A stretch of 64,000 nucleotides of DNA. Origin: an uncultured Clostridia bacterium (GTDB lineage: Bacteria; Bacillota; Clostridia; Christensenellales; Aristaeellaceae). The stretch lies in NCBI GenBank assembly GCA_937894675.1, contig CALCQO010000018.1, positions 14,514-78,513 of the forward strand, read 5' to 3'. The notes under the pieces are model-generated. The model saw only the letters and a list, made by a program, of their open reading frames with translations, made no database searches and was not told the origin of the DNA. Within the stretch, counting starts at the first letter, position 1; each line of letters starts with the position of its first letter. Below are positions 7,978-15,998 of this stretch, one piece after another. Made by a program: the position numbers and the translations under genes.

Positions 7978-9363
7978 TTATCTGCCTCCTATCGTGATGC
8001 GGCATTTGAGTTCCGGCCCGCCCATCCCCACGGGCATGGGCTGCTTTTTGCCGCAGAAGCCGGAGGAGGACCAGGAAACCCGGTCGCTGACCATGTCCAC
8101 GGTTTTCAGCATATCAAAGGCGACGCCCGACACCGTGGTATCCAGCAGCGCCTTGCCCAGCTTGCCCTTTTTAATCTCGTACCCCATGGAAATGCCGAAC
8201 ATGAACTCGCCCGTCATGTCCGCCTGGCCGTTCATGGAGTTGATCAGGTAATAGCCGTCGTCGATGGCGGCAATCATGTCTTCCAGCTTGCTGGTGCCCG
8301 GAAGCACCGCGGTGTTGCGCATACGGATCAGGGGCTCGTCGCTGAAGCTCCACGCCCGGGCGTTGCCCTGGGGGGCTCTGTTCAGCCGCGCGCCCATCTC
8401 CCGGTTCACCATGTAGCCTTTGAGGATGCCGTTCTCAATCAGCACGGCGTCCTGGGCCAGGGTGCCCTCGTCATCCACATACACCGGCAGAGGCGCGGTC
8501 TCCCCCAGGGCGGTGTGGGCAAAGTCCGTCATGTTCACCAGGGGGCTGGCTACCTGCTTGTCCATCTTGGTCAGCGCCACCGAGCCCGAGAGCACCAGGT
8601 CCGCCTCCACCGTATGCCCCACGGCTTCGTGGGCCAGCATGCCGGCCATTTCGCCGCCCAAAATACAGTCCTTCTGTCCGGCCTGGGCGTACACGCCTTC
8701 CTTTTTATGCATCAGTTGCTCATGCAGTTTGGCGATGCCCGCGTGCAGGCTTTCCGGGTTGGTAAACACCGTATCGAAGGTGCCCCGGCCGCCGAAGGCG
8801 CGGAACAGCTCCACCGGGCTTCCGTCCTTGGCCTGGGCGGTGAGGAACACATAGATGTAGCTGCGGGGGGCGATGATATGGGCATTATAGCCGTCGGAGG
8901 TGGCGATTACCTTCTCCATCGAGTCCGCCGAAGCGCCCACCATGCGGCTGATTAAGTCCGGGTAGGTTTTGGCGATATGGGCGTCCACCGCCTGCAGAAA
9001 GTCGATATAGGTTTTCTGGGGCACGTCCGTCATATCCGCGTCCGCCGGGCGCGTGCCCTGCTGGATGCCGGGCAGCGGGCCTTTTTGCAATTTCACCCTG
9101 CTGTCCAGAAAAGCGGCGTTGTAGGTAGCCTTCTCCAGGGCTTTCTTCACCGCCGCGTCGCTGATTTCCGCCGCCGACGCGAAGCCGTACAGCCCGTTCT
9201 GATATACCCGGGCGCTGACGCCCGATATGTCGGCGCGCACATTGCCCACCATGTTGCCCTTTTGCAGGCTGACGCGCCGCTGCAGATTTCGCTGAACGCG
9301 CAATTCCGTGCTGGCGCCGGCGGCGAAGCTGCCCCGGTGTTTGCTGATAATATCCTGTAGCAA
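7978..9363 (-). CDS. tldD: TldD zinc metalloprotease
   Basis: 461 residues. The start is TTG at 9363, with AGGAGG nine bases upstream; no ATG fits better. The zinc site HEAVGH is at residues 245-250 (His245, Glu246, His250) within GEMAGMLAHEAVGHTVEADL, as expected for catalytic TldD. The family N-terminal domain precedes it. With the following tldE gene it would form the cytoplasmic heterodimeric peptidase. A good minus-strand promoter lies 30 bases upstream. Confidence 0.94.
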   Translation of the reverse strand: MLQDIISKHRGSFAAGASTELRVQRNLQRRVSLQKGNMVGNVRADISGVSARVYQNGLYGFASAAEISDAAVKKALEKATYNAAFLDSRVKLQKGPLPGIQQGTRPADADMTDVPQKTYIDFLQAVDAHIAKTYPDLISRMVGASADSMEKVIATSDGYNAHIIAPRSYIYVFLTAQAKDGSPVELFRAFGGRGTFDTVFTNPESLHAGIAKLHEQLMHKKEGVYAQAGQKDCILGGEMAGMLAHEAVGHTVEADLVLSGSVALTKMDKQVASPLVNMTDFAHTALGETAPLPVYVDDEGTLAQDAVLIENGILKGYMVNREMGARLNRAPQGNARAWSFSDEPLIRMRNTAVLPGTSKLEDMIAAIDDGYYLINSMNGQADMTGEFMFGISMGYEIKKGKLGKALLDTTVSGVAFDMLKTVDMVSDRVSWSSSGFCGKKQPMPVGMGGPELKCRITIGGR

Positions 9364-9393
9364 ATCCGTTTTCCTCCTTTGTTCTGTCCCATT

Positions 9394-9422
9394 AGTATAG
9401 CACGTTCAAAATGCCGGGGCAA
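9394..9422 (-). promoter_or_regulatory. sigma-A promoter of tldD-tldE
   Basis: On the minus strand TTGCCC, 17 bases, TATACT, about 30 bases before the tldD start. Confidence 0.7.
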
Positions 9423-9462
9423 CGAAGGGGAGGGGCGGCGAGGAGGGGAAAGGGGAGGAGGA

Positions 9463-9522
9463 TTGTCGAGCATGGTCGACAAAAGGCGGAAAAAGAGAAA
9501 GCTTGTCGACTATACTCGACAA
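9463..9522. repeat. two tandem TTGTCGA-N6-TCGACAA dyads
   Basis: Perfect inverted repeats at 9463-9482 and 9503-9522 with identical 7-base arms, different 6-base centres, and centres 40 bp apart. This is the form of a paired operator for a dimeric DNA-binding protein. Which protein is unknown. Confidence 0.6.
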
Positions 9523-9573
9523 GCGGGTAGATAGTAATGGTTTTATCCTTGTTAAAGTTTTCGGGATGGGGTT

Positions 9574-9610
9574 TACGGGGAAGGGGCTTTTTAAAAGCCC
9601 CTTCCCCGTA
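9574..9610. terminator. long perfect hairpin, possibly a terminator
   Basis: Arms of 18 bases (TACGGGGAAGGGGCTTTT and its complement) around a single T. It is downstream of the minus-strand acyl-CoA synthetase gene, about 140 bases after its stop. It could end that transcript, or be part of the repeat block. Confidence 0.45.
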
Positions 9611-9671
9611 GAATTGTTGCGTTCTATTCACTTGCAGTGTCCATCGCAAAATACGCTGCGCTGTTTTGCTT

Positions 9672-9736
9672 GCGGGATTCTGTTGGGGTTTCACCCCAAA
9701 CCCCACCAAAGGGATTTCATCCCTTTGGAATCCCGC
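9672..9736. repeat. three-way-junction-like palindromic element
   Basis: Outer stem GCGGGATTC (9672-9680) with GAATCCCGC (9728-9736). Inside are two hairpins: TTGGGGT-TTC-ACCCCAA (9683-9699) and CCAAAGGGAT-TTC-ATCCCTTTGG (9706-9728). Both loops are TTC. Confidence 0.6.
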
Positions 9737-9751
9737 TCTTTGGGTGTCCGG

Positions 9752-11422
9752 TTAAAAGGTATGCGTTGGGCGTTCCGAGCAGCAGAACACGCCCTCGGTC
9801 TGTTCGCCCACCAGGTGTTCCACCCCGTACTTTTTCCGCAGCGCGGGCTTTTCAATCTTGCCCGTGGGGTTGCGGGGCACATCGCCCCAGATATACCGGC
9901 GCGGGCGTTTATACCGGGGCAGCCCCATGGCAAACTCCTCGATCTCTTCCTTCTGCAGGGTAAAGCCTTCCTTCACCGACACCACCGCCGCGGCCACTTC
10001 GCCCAGGCGCTCGTCCCTTAGGCCAATCACCGCCACGTCCCGCACCGCGGGATGACGGCGCAGGAAGTCCTCTATCTCCACCGGGTACAGGTTTTCCCCG
10101 CCGGTGATGATGACATCCTTCTTGCGGTCCACCAGGTAGATAAAGCCCTCCTCGTCCATGCGCGCCATGTCGCCCGTCAGCAGCCAGCCGTCCTTGAGCA
10201 CTTCCTGGGTGGCGTTAGGGTTATTAAAGTAGCACACCATCAGCCCGGGGCCGCGGACGGCCAGCTCCCCTATGTCGCACTGGGCAACCGTTTCACCCTT
10301 GTCGTTGACAATCTTGGTCTCCCACCCGTGGCCGGGCACGCCGATGGCGCCCACCTTACGGATGTTCTCCATGCCCAGGTGCACGCACCCGGGGCCGCCC
10401 GACTCGCTCAGCCCGTAATTTGTGTCGTACTGCTGCCCAGGGAAATACTTCTGCCACCGATGCACCAGGCTGGGCGGCACAGGCTGGGCGCCGATATGCA
10501 TCAGCCGCCACTGGCTGACGGCGTAATCAGCAAGCTTTAGTTCCCCATTATCCAGCGCGTCCAGAATATCCTGGGCCCAGGGCACCAGCAGCCAGGCGAT
10601 GGTGATTTTTTCTTCCGAGATGGTGCGCAGTATCCACTCCGGGCGGATGCCCCGCAGCAAGATGGCCTTGCTGCCCGCCAGCAGGCTTCCGAACCAGTGC
10701 ATCTTAGCGCCGGTATGGTACAGCGGCGGGATGCATAGGAAAATATCCTCCCGGCTTTGCTGGTGGTGCTTCTGCTCGGTAACGGCGGCCTCGGTCAGCA
10801 TGCGGTGCTTATGCAAAATGGCCTTGGGAAAGCCCGTGGTGCCCGAGGAAAAATAGATGACGGCGTCATCGTCCTCCGACAGTTCCACCTGCGGGTCGTT
10901 GGAACAGCAGTTGGCCGTCAGCCTGTCGTAGCTTTCGGCAAAGGAGGGGCGGTTTTCCCCGGCGAAGAACATCAGGCGCACCTGGGTTAAATCCTTCACG
11001 ATGCTCTCCATGCGGCCGATGAACTCCGGCCCGAAGATCAGGGCGGACACCTCCGCCAGGTTCAGGCAGTAGCGGATTTCATCCGCCGAATAGCGGTAGT
11101 TGAGGGGCACCGCCAGGGCGCCCGTTTTCAGGATACCGAAATACACCGGCAGCCACTCCAGGCAGTTCATCATCAAAATGGCGACCTTGTCGCCCCGCTT
11201 GACACCCCGCTGCATCAGAAGCCGGGCAAAGCGGTTGGCCTTTTCCTCAAACACGCGCCAGGTCATCACCCGACGGTATTCCCCGGCGGGGTTGTTCTCA
11301 ATCAGCTCGTATTCGCTCCAGATGACGTGGTGCTCGTCCTGCAAATCCAGGTTGATTTCCACCAGCGCCGTTTCGTCGCCAAAGTCCCTGGCGTTGCGGG
11401 CCAATAAATCGGTAATGGGCAT
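9752..11422 (-). CDS. acyl-CoA synthetase (AMP-forming acid-CoA ligase)
   Basis: 556 residues, the usual length for the ANL adenylate-forming family. Motifs in order are the ATP-binding loop YFSSGTTGFPKA, the YGLSESGG acid-binding segment, LTGDMARMDEEGFIYLVDRK with the hinge Asp/Arg, GGENLYPVEIED, and PRNPTGKIEKPALRKKY with the catalytic Lys. It would activate a carboxylic acid, probably a medium- or long-chain fatty acid, to its acyl-CoA via acyl-AMP. The substrate cannot be read. The start has GAGAGGA upstream. It is a single-gene unit. The last about 18 residues after the GKIEKPALRKKYG region form a short tail. Confidence 0.88.
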   Translation of the reverse strand: MPITDLLARNARDFGDETALVEINLDLQDEHHVIWSEYELIENNPAGEYRRVMTWRVFEEKANRFARLLMQRGVKRGDKVAILMMNCLEWLPVYFGILKTGALAVPLNYRYSADEIRYCLNLAEVSALIFGPEFIGRMESIVKDLTQVRLMFFAGENRPSFAESYDRLTANCCSNDPQVELSEDDDAVIYFSSGTTGFPKAILHKHRMLTEAAVTEQKHHQQSREDIFLCIPPLYHTGAKMHWFGSLLAGSKAILLRGIRPEWILRTISEEKITIAWLLVPWAQDILDALDNGELKLADYAVSQWRLMHIGAQPVPPSLVHRWQKYFPGQQYDTNYGLSESGGPGCVHLGMENIRKVGAIGVPGHGWETKIVNDKGETVAQCDIGELAVRGPGLMVCYFNNPNATQEVLKDGWLLTGDMARMDEEGFIYLVDRKKDVIITGGENLYPVEIEDFLRRHPAVRDVAVIGLRDERLGEVAAAVVSVKEGFTLQKEEIEEFAMGLPRYKRPRRYIWGDVPRNPTGKIEKPALRKKYGVEHLVGEQTEGVFCCSERPTHTF

Positions 11423-11464
11423 GCTCTGTCCTCTCGATGCTCTGTAATAGGCTGTGCGGATTTC

Positions 11465-11470
11465 ATTATA
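11465..11470 (-). promoter_or_regulatory. -10 element upstream of the acyl-CoA synthetase gene
   Basis: TATAAT on the minus strand, about 45 bases upstream of the start codon. No convincing -35 is present. Confidence 0.4.
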
Positions 11471-11563
11471 GCATGCATCAAAGGGGCGGTTTGTTTCGTT
11501 TCTGTTTGTTTTGGCGCGCTTTGCGCCCGCGGCGCCGCGTGGAAAATTTTTTCAGCAGACCCC

Positions 11564-11592
11564 TTGACAGGCGGCCCGTCTGTGGTTATAGT
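11564..11592 (+). promoter_or_regulatory. sigma-A promoter of the GntR/ABC operon with adjacent palindrome
   Basis: TTGACA, 17 bases, TATAGT. Just downstream is the perfect palindrome GTATATAC (11593-11600), followed by CATAATATGAACA. YtrA-type GntR proteins bind such A+T-rich dyads next to their own promoter, so this is a candidate autoregulatory operator. Confidence 0.75.
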
Positions 11593-11630
11593 GTATATAC
11601 ATAATATGAACAGTAGAGAGGAGGTACCCT

Positions 11631-12014
11631 GTGGACATCATCATTTCCAACCTGGCGGGGGTACCCATCTATCAGCAGATTAAGGAACAGGTTAAGGCCG
11701 CCATCATCGCCGGCACCGTGCAGGAGGGGGAGATGCTGCCCTCGGTGCGCCAGTTGGCGCGGGATCTGCAAGTCAGCGTCATCACCACCACCCGCGCCTA
11801 CAGCGACCTGGAGCAGGAAGGCTTTGTGGTGAATATGCAGGGCAAGGGCTGCTTCGTCAAACCCCCGGACGCTGACTTCATCCGGGAGCAGACGCTGAAG
11901 GAAATGGAAGGGAATTTTCTCTCCGCCATCCAGGCGGGACGGTTGATTGCCCTTGGGGATGACGACATCCGGGGCATGTTGGACATACTGCTAAAGGAGG
12001 AAGAAAATGGATAA
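11631..12014 (+). CDS. YtrA-subfamily GntR transcriptional regulator
   Basis: 127 residues. The start is GTG at 11631 with GAGGAGG upstream. The N-terminal winged helix (about residues 10-75) has typical GntR text: PIYQQIKEQVKAAI, LPSVRQLARDLQVS, TTTRAYSDLEQEGF. Only about 45 residues follow, the short C-terminus of the YtrA subfamily, which has no large effector domain. These proteins usually repress a neighbouring ABC transporter operon. Here the ATP-binding subunit overlaps the end of the gene by eight bases, so co-transcription is near certain. Confidence 0.92.
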   Translation: MDIIISNLAGVPIYQQIKEQVKAAIIAGTVQEGEMLPSVRQLARDLQVSVITTTRAYSDLEQEGFVVNMQGKGCFVKPPDADFIREQTLKEMEGNFLSAIQAGRLIALGDDDIRGMLDILLKEEENG

Positions 12015-12873
12015 TATCCTGTCGGTACAGGGGCTCAGCAAGCATTTCAAGGGGTTCTCCCTGACGGATGTGTCCTTCAGCCTGCCCAAGGGCTATATCA
12101 TGGGCTTCATCGGCCCCAACGGTGCGGGCAAAACCACCACCATCAAGCTGATGCTCAACATGCTGCGCCGCGACGCGGGCAGCGTCAGCATGCTGGGCAT
12201 GGATAGCGTCGTCCGGGAAACGGACATCAAGCAGCGCCTGGGCGTAGTGATGGACCAGGCCTTCTATGTGGGGGAATGGCGCCTGACGGATGTGGAAAAG
12301 GCCCTCAAACCTTTCTACACCAAGTGGAGCGGCGATACCTACGCGAATCTGCTCAAGCGCTTTGATTTGGACAAGGCCAAGAAGGTAAAGGACCTCTCCC
12401 GGGGCATGAAGATGAAATTGATGATTGCCGCCGCCCTCTCCCACCAGGCGGAACTGCTGATACTGGACGAGCCCACCAGCGGCCTGGACGCCGTGGTGCG
12501 GGATGAGCTGATGGACATCCTGCTGGACTTTATTAGCGATGAAAACAAAGGGGTGCTCTTTTCCACCCACATCACCGCGGATTTGGAAAAGATCGCCGAC
12601 TACATCACCTTCATTTCCGGCGGCCGGGTGCTGATGAGCGACCTGAAGGACGACCTGATGGAAAAATACCTGGATGTTCGGGGCGGCCTGGGCACCCTGA
12701 ACGCGGAGCAGCGCAATGCCCTCATCGGCTACAAGGAACACAGCGTGGGCTTTGAGGGCCTGGTGGAGAAGGAAAAGCTTGCCCTGCTGCCCAAAGATGT
12801 GGTGGTGCAGCCCTGCACGCTGGATGAACTGGTCATCCGCTTTAACTTGGAGGGAAAGAAACATGATGCGTAA
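12007..12873 (+). CDS. ABC transporter ATP-binding protein
   Basis: 288 residues. Walker A GPNGAGKTT (about residue 37), signature LSRGMKMKL, Walker B LLILDEPTSGLDAV, and the switch His in STHITADLEKIADY. The SRGM form of the signature is common in ABC-2 exporters of the YtrB/NatA/BcrA kind. The C-terminal about 75 residues are an accessory domain. It pairs with the membrane protein directly downstream (overlap of 11 bases). YtrA-controlled ABC-2 systems often answer to cell-envelope antibiotics, but the substrate here is unknown. Confidence 0.93.
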   Translation: MDNILSVQGLSKHFKGFSLTDVSFSLPKGYIMGFIGPNGAGKTTTIKLMLNMLRRDAGSVSMLGMDSVVRETDIKQRLGVVMDQAFYVGEWRLTDVEKALKPFYTKWSGDTYANLLKRFDLDKAKKVKDLSRGMKMKLMIAAALSHQAELLILDEPTSGLDAVVRDELMDILLDFISDENKGVLFSTHITADLEKIADYITFISGGRVLMSDLKDDLMEKYLDVRGGLGTLNAEQRNALIGYKEHSVGFEGLVEKEKLALLPKDVVVQPCTLDELVIRFNLEGKKHDA

Positions 12874-13531
12874 TGTTGTAAAATGCGCCATGCTGGACGC
12901 GCGGACCATCCGCAGCTACCTGAAAAACATGGTGTTCATGCTGGGCTTGGGGGTTGTGCTCAGCCTGGTGATGAAATCCCCCACTTTGGTGATGACCTAT
13001 ATGGTGGTCATCCTGATGATGGTGTCCACCTATCCCTTCGCGGTGTCGGAATCCAACCAGATGGCTCCCCTGTACGGCAGCCTGCCCATGAAACGATGGC
13101 ATCTGGTGGCGGGGCGCTACCTGTATGCCTTGGTGATGGGCATCCTTGCTACGGCCTTCAGCATGGTGATGATGCCCCTGGTGACCCGGCTGATCGTCAG
13201 CCCTGACGCCGGGGACGGCACCCCCTTCGCGCTATTGCTATTGGGGCTTTTCCTCCTGGTGTGCGCCCTGCAGTACCCCATATTTTTCGGGCTGGATTAC
13301 ACCAAGAGCAAGACCTTCGGCATGCTGCCGGCCTTGGTGGTGTTCCTGGGCATCACCCTGCTGCCCGGTTTGAACAAAACATTGCACCTGGTGGATACCC
13401 ATTCCCTGCTGTCCGGCGATGGGGCGGGGGGCTTGTGGGGGCTGCTGCTGGGCTTTGCCGCGGCGGTGCTGGTGTTCTACGCATTGTCCGCCTACATTTC
13501 CTTTCGGCTTTACAACAGGCGCGACCTGTAG
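12863..13531 (+). CDS. ABC-2 type transporter permease
   Basis: 222 residues from the ATG at 12863 (GGAGGG eight bases upstream; a second in-frame ATG follows directly). Six hydrophobic spans are visible. The loop FAVSESNQMAPLYGSLPMKRWHLVAGRYL is typical of ABC-2 permeases that partner YtrB-like ATPases. The gene overlaps the ATPase gene, so the two would form a homodimeric-type exporter under control of the GntR repressor at 11631. Confidence 0.88.
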   Translation: MMRNVVKCAMLDARTIRSYLKNMVFMLGLGVVLSLVMKSPTLVMTYMVVILMMVSTYPFAVSESNQMAPLYGSLPMKRWHLVAGRYLYALVMGILATAFSMVMMPLVTRLIVSPDAGDGTPFALLLLGLFLLVCALQYPIFFGLDYTKSKTFGMLPALVVFLGITLLPGLNKTLHLVDTHSLLSGDGAGGLWGLLLGFAAAVLVFYALSAYISFRLYNRRDL

Positions 13532-13594
13532 ACGCGCTGTACATTTGCGGTCTTTCTTCCGCGCCCTCCTGCCAAAACCGGGGGGCGCTTGTGG

Positions 13595-13600
13595 TAGAAT
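13595..13600 (+). promoter_or_regulatory. extended -10 of the thioesterase gene
   Basis: TG-G-TAGAAT, 18 bases before the start codon, with AGGAGGG between. The transcript would have a very short leader. Confidence 0.4.
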
Positions 13601-13618
13601 AGGGCAGGAGGGACTACC

Positions 13619-14389
13619 ATGAACGTTTTTGAAAAGGACATTCTCATCCGCTCGGGCACCTGCGACCGCTTCGGCCGCTGGAAGCCCAATGAAATCCTCA
13701 TGGCCATGCAGGAAATGGCGGGGGAGCACTCGGAATACCTGGGCTGCGGCCGGGAAAACCTCATCAAGCGCTCCGGCGCTATCTGGATTCTGACCCGCAG
13801 CGAGTTTCACGTGCGCCGCTACCCGGTGTGGCTGGATGTGGTTAAGGCGCGCACCTTTCCCACCACCGCCCGGCGCACCCTGTACCCCCGCTTTTTCGTG
13901 TTTGAAAACCAGCAGGGCGAGGTGCTGGCCACCGCCAGCAGCTACTGGGCGGTGATGGATTTAGCAGCCGGTGCCATGGCGTCCCTGGACTGGGTCAACG
14001 CCTGCATCCCCAAAAACGACAATTTGGAGAAGCCCATTGGCTACCCCTCCGCCGTCAAACAGGCAGAGGCTGAGGAGCAGGTGATTCCCTACTCCCCCCG
14101 CTTTTCGGATCTGGATTTGAACGGCCATGTCAACAACACCCGCTGCGCCGACTGGGCCACCGACTTGATGGGGGAAGAGGTGTTGGGCACCACCCCCATC
14201 CAATCCCTGGTGGTCAACTACAACCGGGAAATCCGGGGCAAGGAGCCGGTGGACTTTTCCTTCCGCCTGTCGGTATCCGCCTACTCCCTGCGCTGCTCCC
14301 GGGATGGCGTGCCCTATGTAGATGTGGGCGGCACCCTGATGGAGAAAGGCGCCGAGGGCGGAAAACCCTCCCCCCTGGCGGCGCCGTAA
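13619..14389 (+). CDS. acyl-ACP thioesterase
   Basis: 256 residues, two tandem hot-dog folds as in the FatA/FatB/bacterial thioesterase family (PF01643). The second domain carries the catalytic-type motif DLDLNGHVNNTRCADW, with Asn168 and His170 in the positions of the plant enzyme's catalytic Asn and His. The N-terminal domain has the substrate-pocket helix EILMAMQEMAGEHSEYLG. It would release free fatty acids from acyl carrier protein, setting chain length or supplying free acids. It is transcribed alone between its own promoter and a strong terminator. The nearby acyl-CoA synthetase (9752) might act on its products, but the link is only proximity. Confidence 0.9.
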   Translation: MNVFEKDILIRSGTCDRFGRWKPNEILMAMQEMAGEHSEYLGCGRENLIKRSGAIWILTRSEFHVRRYPVWLDVVKARTFPTTARRTLYPRFFVFENQQGEVLATASSYWAVMDLAAGAMASLDWVNACIPKNDNLEKPIGYPSAVKQAEAEEQVIPYSPRFSDLDLNGHVNNTRCADWATDLMGEEVLGTTPIQSLVVNYNREIRGKEPVDFSFRLSVSAYSLRCSRDGVPYVDVGGTLMEKGAEGGKPSPLAAP

Positions 14390-14407
14390 GCGTATGCTAT
14401 AAAACAA

Positions 14408-14432
14408 ACCCGCGGGAAAATCCCGCGGGTTT
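14408..14432. terminator. bidirectional terminator
   Basis: Stem AACCCGCGGGA / TCCCGCGGGTT with loop AAA, then TTT. It separates the convergent thioesterase and YeiH-like genes. Confidence 0.85.
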
Positions 14433-14447
14433 TACTGTGGGCATTTC

Positions 14448-15482
14448 TTAGAATATCCCCATCCATTTCTGCAGCGCCAGGCTGGTCAGCGTAATCCCTA
14501 TCCAGCAGCAAGCGCCCAGCAGCAGGGGCTTGCCGCCGGTTTTCAGCAGCTTGATGATATCGGTGTTCAGGCCGATGGCCGCCATGGCCATCACGATGAG
14601 GAACTTGCTCAGCTCCTTCAGGGGTTGAAAGATAGCGGCGTCCACCCCCAACTGCCCCGCCAGGGTGGTCAGGAGGGAAGCCAGGATAAAGTATAGTATG
14701 AAGGTGGGGAATACCTGGGTCAGGCGGAAACGGGTGTCCGCCTGGCCTTTTTGCTTGCCAGCCCGCAGCAGCGCCAGCCCCAGGGTAATGGGCAGGATGA
14801 ACAGGGTGCGGGTCAGCTTCACCGTGACCGCCTTGTCCAGGGTGGCGCTGCCCAATTTCCACATGCTGTCCCAGGCGGAGGCCGCCGCGGTCACAGAGGA
14901 AGTATCGTTCACCGCCGTTCCGGCGAACAGGCCGAAGGCTTCCCCGGTGTCGGCGGCAAAGCCAATCGCCCTGCCCAGGGCGGGAAACAAAAGGGCGGCC
15001 AGTACATTGAAAAAGAAAATCACGGAGATGGCCTGGGCGACCTCCTCTTCCTTGGCGTCAATCACAGGCGCCGTGGCCGCGATGGCCGAGCCCCCGCAGA
15101 TGGCGCTGCCCACCCCCACCAAGGTGGACAGGTTGGCCTCCATCTTCAATAGTCGCCGCAGCAGCCAGGCAAGCCCCAGGGCTACCGATATGGTGGCCAG
15201 GATGATGGGCAGCGACTGCCTGCCTGTTTGCAGCACCACGCTCAGGTTCAGCCCAAAGCCCAGCAGCACCACCGCCCACTGCAGCACCTTTTTGCCCGTA
15301 AAGCGGATGCCCGCGCTGGCAGCGCCCTTATCCTTCCAGACCATCCCGACCAGCATGCCCGCCACGATGGCCACCACCGGCCCGCTCATGATGGGCACCA
15401 TTTTGCCCACCCACCAGGCAGGCAAAGCCAGCGCCAGACAGACCAGAATCCCCAGCCCCTTCTCCCTGAAAAATGCCCGCAT
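14448..15482 (-). CDS. YeiH/UPF0324-family membrane protein (putative sulfate exporter family)
   Basis: 344 residues with about 10 membrane spans. Family-diagnostic segments are LGFGLNLSVVLQTG, the central VGVGSAICGGSAIAATAPVI, and FAGTAVNDTSSVTAAA (PF03601). Family members are often annotated as putative sulfate exporters. True substrates are poorly established. It is a single-gene unit; no sulfur-metabolism gene is beside it. The downstream hairpin at 14408 ends it. Confidence 0.88.
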   Translation of the reverse strand: MRAFFREKGLGILVCLALALPAWWVGKMVPIMSGPVVAIVAGMLVGMVWKDKGAASAGIRFTGKKVLQWAVVLLGFGLNLSVVLQTGRQSLPIILATISVALGLAWLLRRLLKMEANLSTLVGVGSAICGGSAIAATAPVIDAKEEEVAQAISVIFFFNVLAALLFPALGRAIGFAADTGEAFGLFAGTAVNDTSSVTAAASAWDSMWKLGSATLDKAVTVKLTRTLFILPITLGLALLRAGKQKGQADTRFRLTQVFPTFILYFILASLLTTLAGQLGVDAAIFQPLKELSKFLIVMAMAAIGLNTDIIKLLKTGGKPLLLGACCWIGITLTSLALQKWMGIF

Positions 15483-15560
15483 ATCATCCCTCCATTGCCC
15501 CGCTTGACAGGGTGATTATAGCATGACCTGAATCGTCAGGGAATTGTAGAAATAAACAAT

Positions 15561-15588
15561 GCAGGGCTGCCATAGAAAGCAGCCCTGC
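15561..15588 (-). terminator. terminator of the ridA operon
   Basis: Ten-base perfect stem GCAGGGCTGC / GCAGCCCTGC with an 8-base loop, 21 bases after the ridA stop. The T-tract on the minus strand is modest (ATTGTTTATTT). Confidence 0.7.
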
Positions 15589-15609
15589 AAACAATATATT
15601 TTTACCCAA

Positions 15610-15978
15610 CTACTCCAGCATGGCGATGGCTTCAATTTCCAGCACAGCATCCTTGGGCAGGCGGCTGACCTCCACACAGGAACGGGCAGGCTTATGCTCC
15701 CCAAAGAAGGCGGCATAGGCTTCATTAACCTGGGAGAACTTGTCCATATCGGTGAGGAAGATAACGCATTTTACGATATTTTCCTTGCTGCCGCCACCAG
15801 CGGAAATTATGGATAAGATGTTTTCCAGAGAGGCGGTGGTTGCCTTTGCAAAGTCTGTCTGCATTTGGCTGTCCTTTACAGGCAGCTGGCCGGAGACATA
15901 GATGGCTCTGCAGCTGTGAACGCCCTGGGAATAGGGTCCGACAGCGGCGGGGGCTTTGTCAGTGTGTAGAAATTTCAT
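15610..15978 (-). CDS. ridA: RidA-family reactive imine/enamine deaminase
   Basis: 122 residues, full length for the Rid (YjgF/YER057c/UK114) family. Typical text includes VGPYSQGV, IYVSGQLPV, and CVEVSRLPKDAVLEIEAIA with the substrate-binding Arg/Glu region. The family hydrolyses 2-aminoacrylate and related enamines released by pyridoxal-phosphate enzymes. It is the last gene of a cluster with two such enzymes (threonine aldolase, class V aminotransferase), so a damage-control role there is likely. Confidence 0.92.
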   Translation of the reverse strand: MKFLHTDKAPAAVGPYSQGVHSCRAIYVSGQLPVKDSQMQTDFAKATTASLENILSIISAGGGSKENIVKCVIFLTDMDKFSQVNEAYAAFFGEHKPARSCVEVSRLPKDAVLEIEAIAMLE

Positions 15979-15998
15979 ATAATATCATCCTTTCGATT

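Larger units (their letters stand above)
9423..9751. repeat. gene-free block of palindromic repeats
   Basis: About 330 bases between the tldD promoter and the end of the acyl-CoA synthetase gene. I see no credible coding frame. It holds three structured parts listed separately: two copies of a 20-bp dyad, a 37-base near-perfect hairpin, and a folded element with two hairpins inside an outer stem. Parts of it recur in altered form at 54,741-55,102: a hairpin around TACGCTGCGCTG here and TTCGCTGCGCTG there, and the CCAAAGGGA palindrome. This suggests a dispersed repeat family. Confidence 0.65.
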
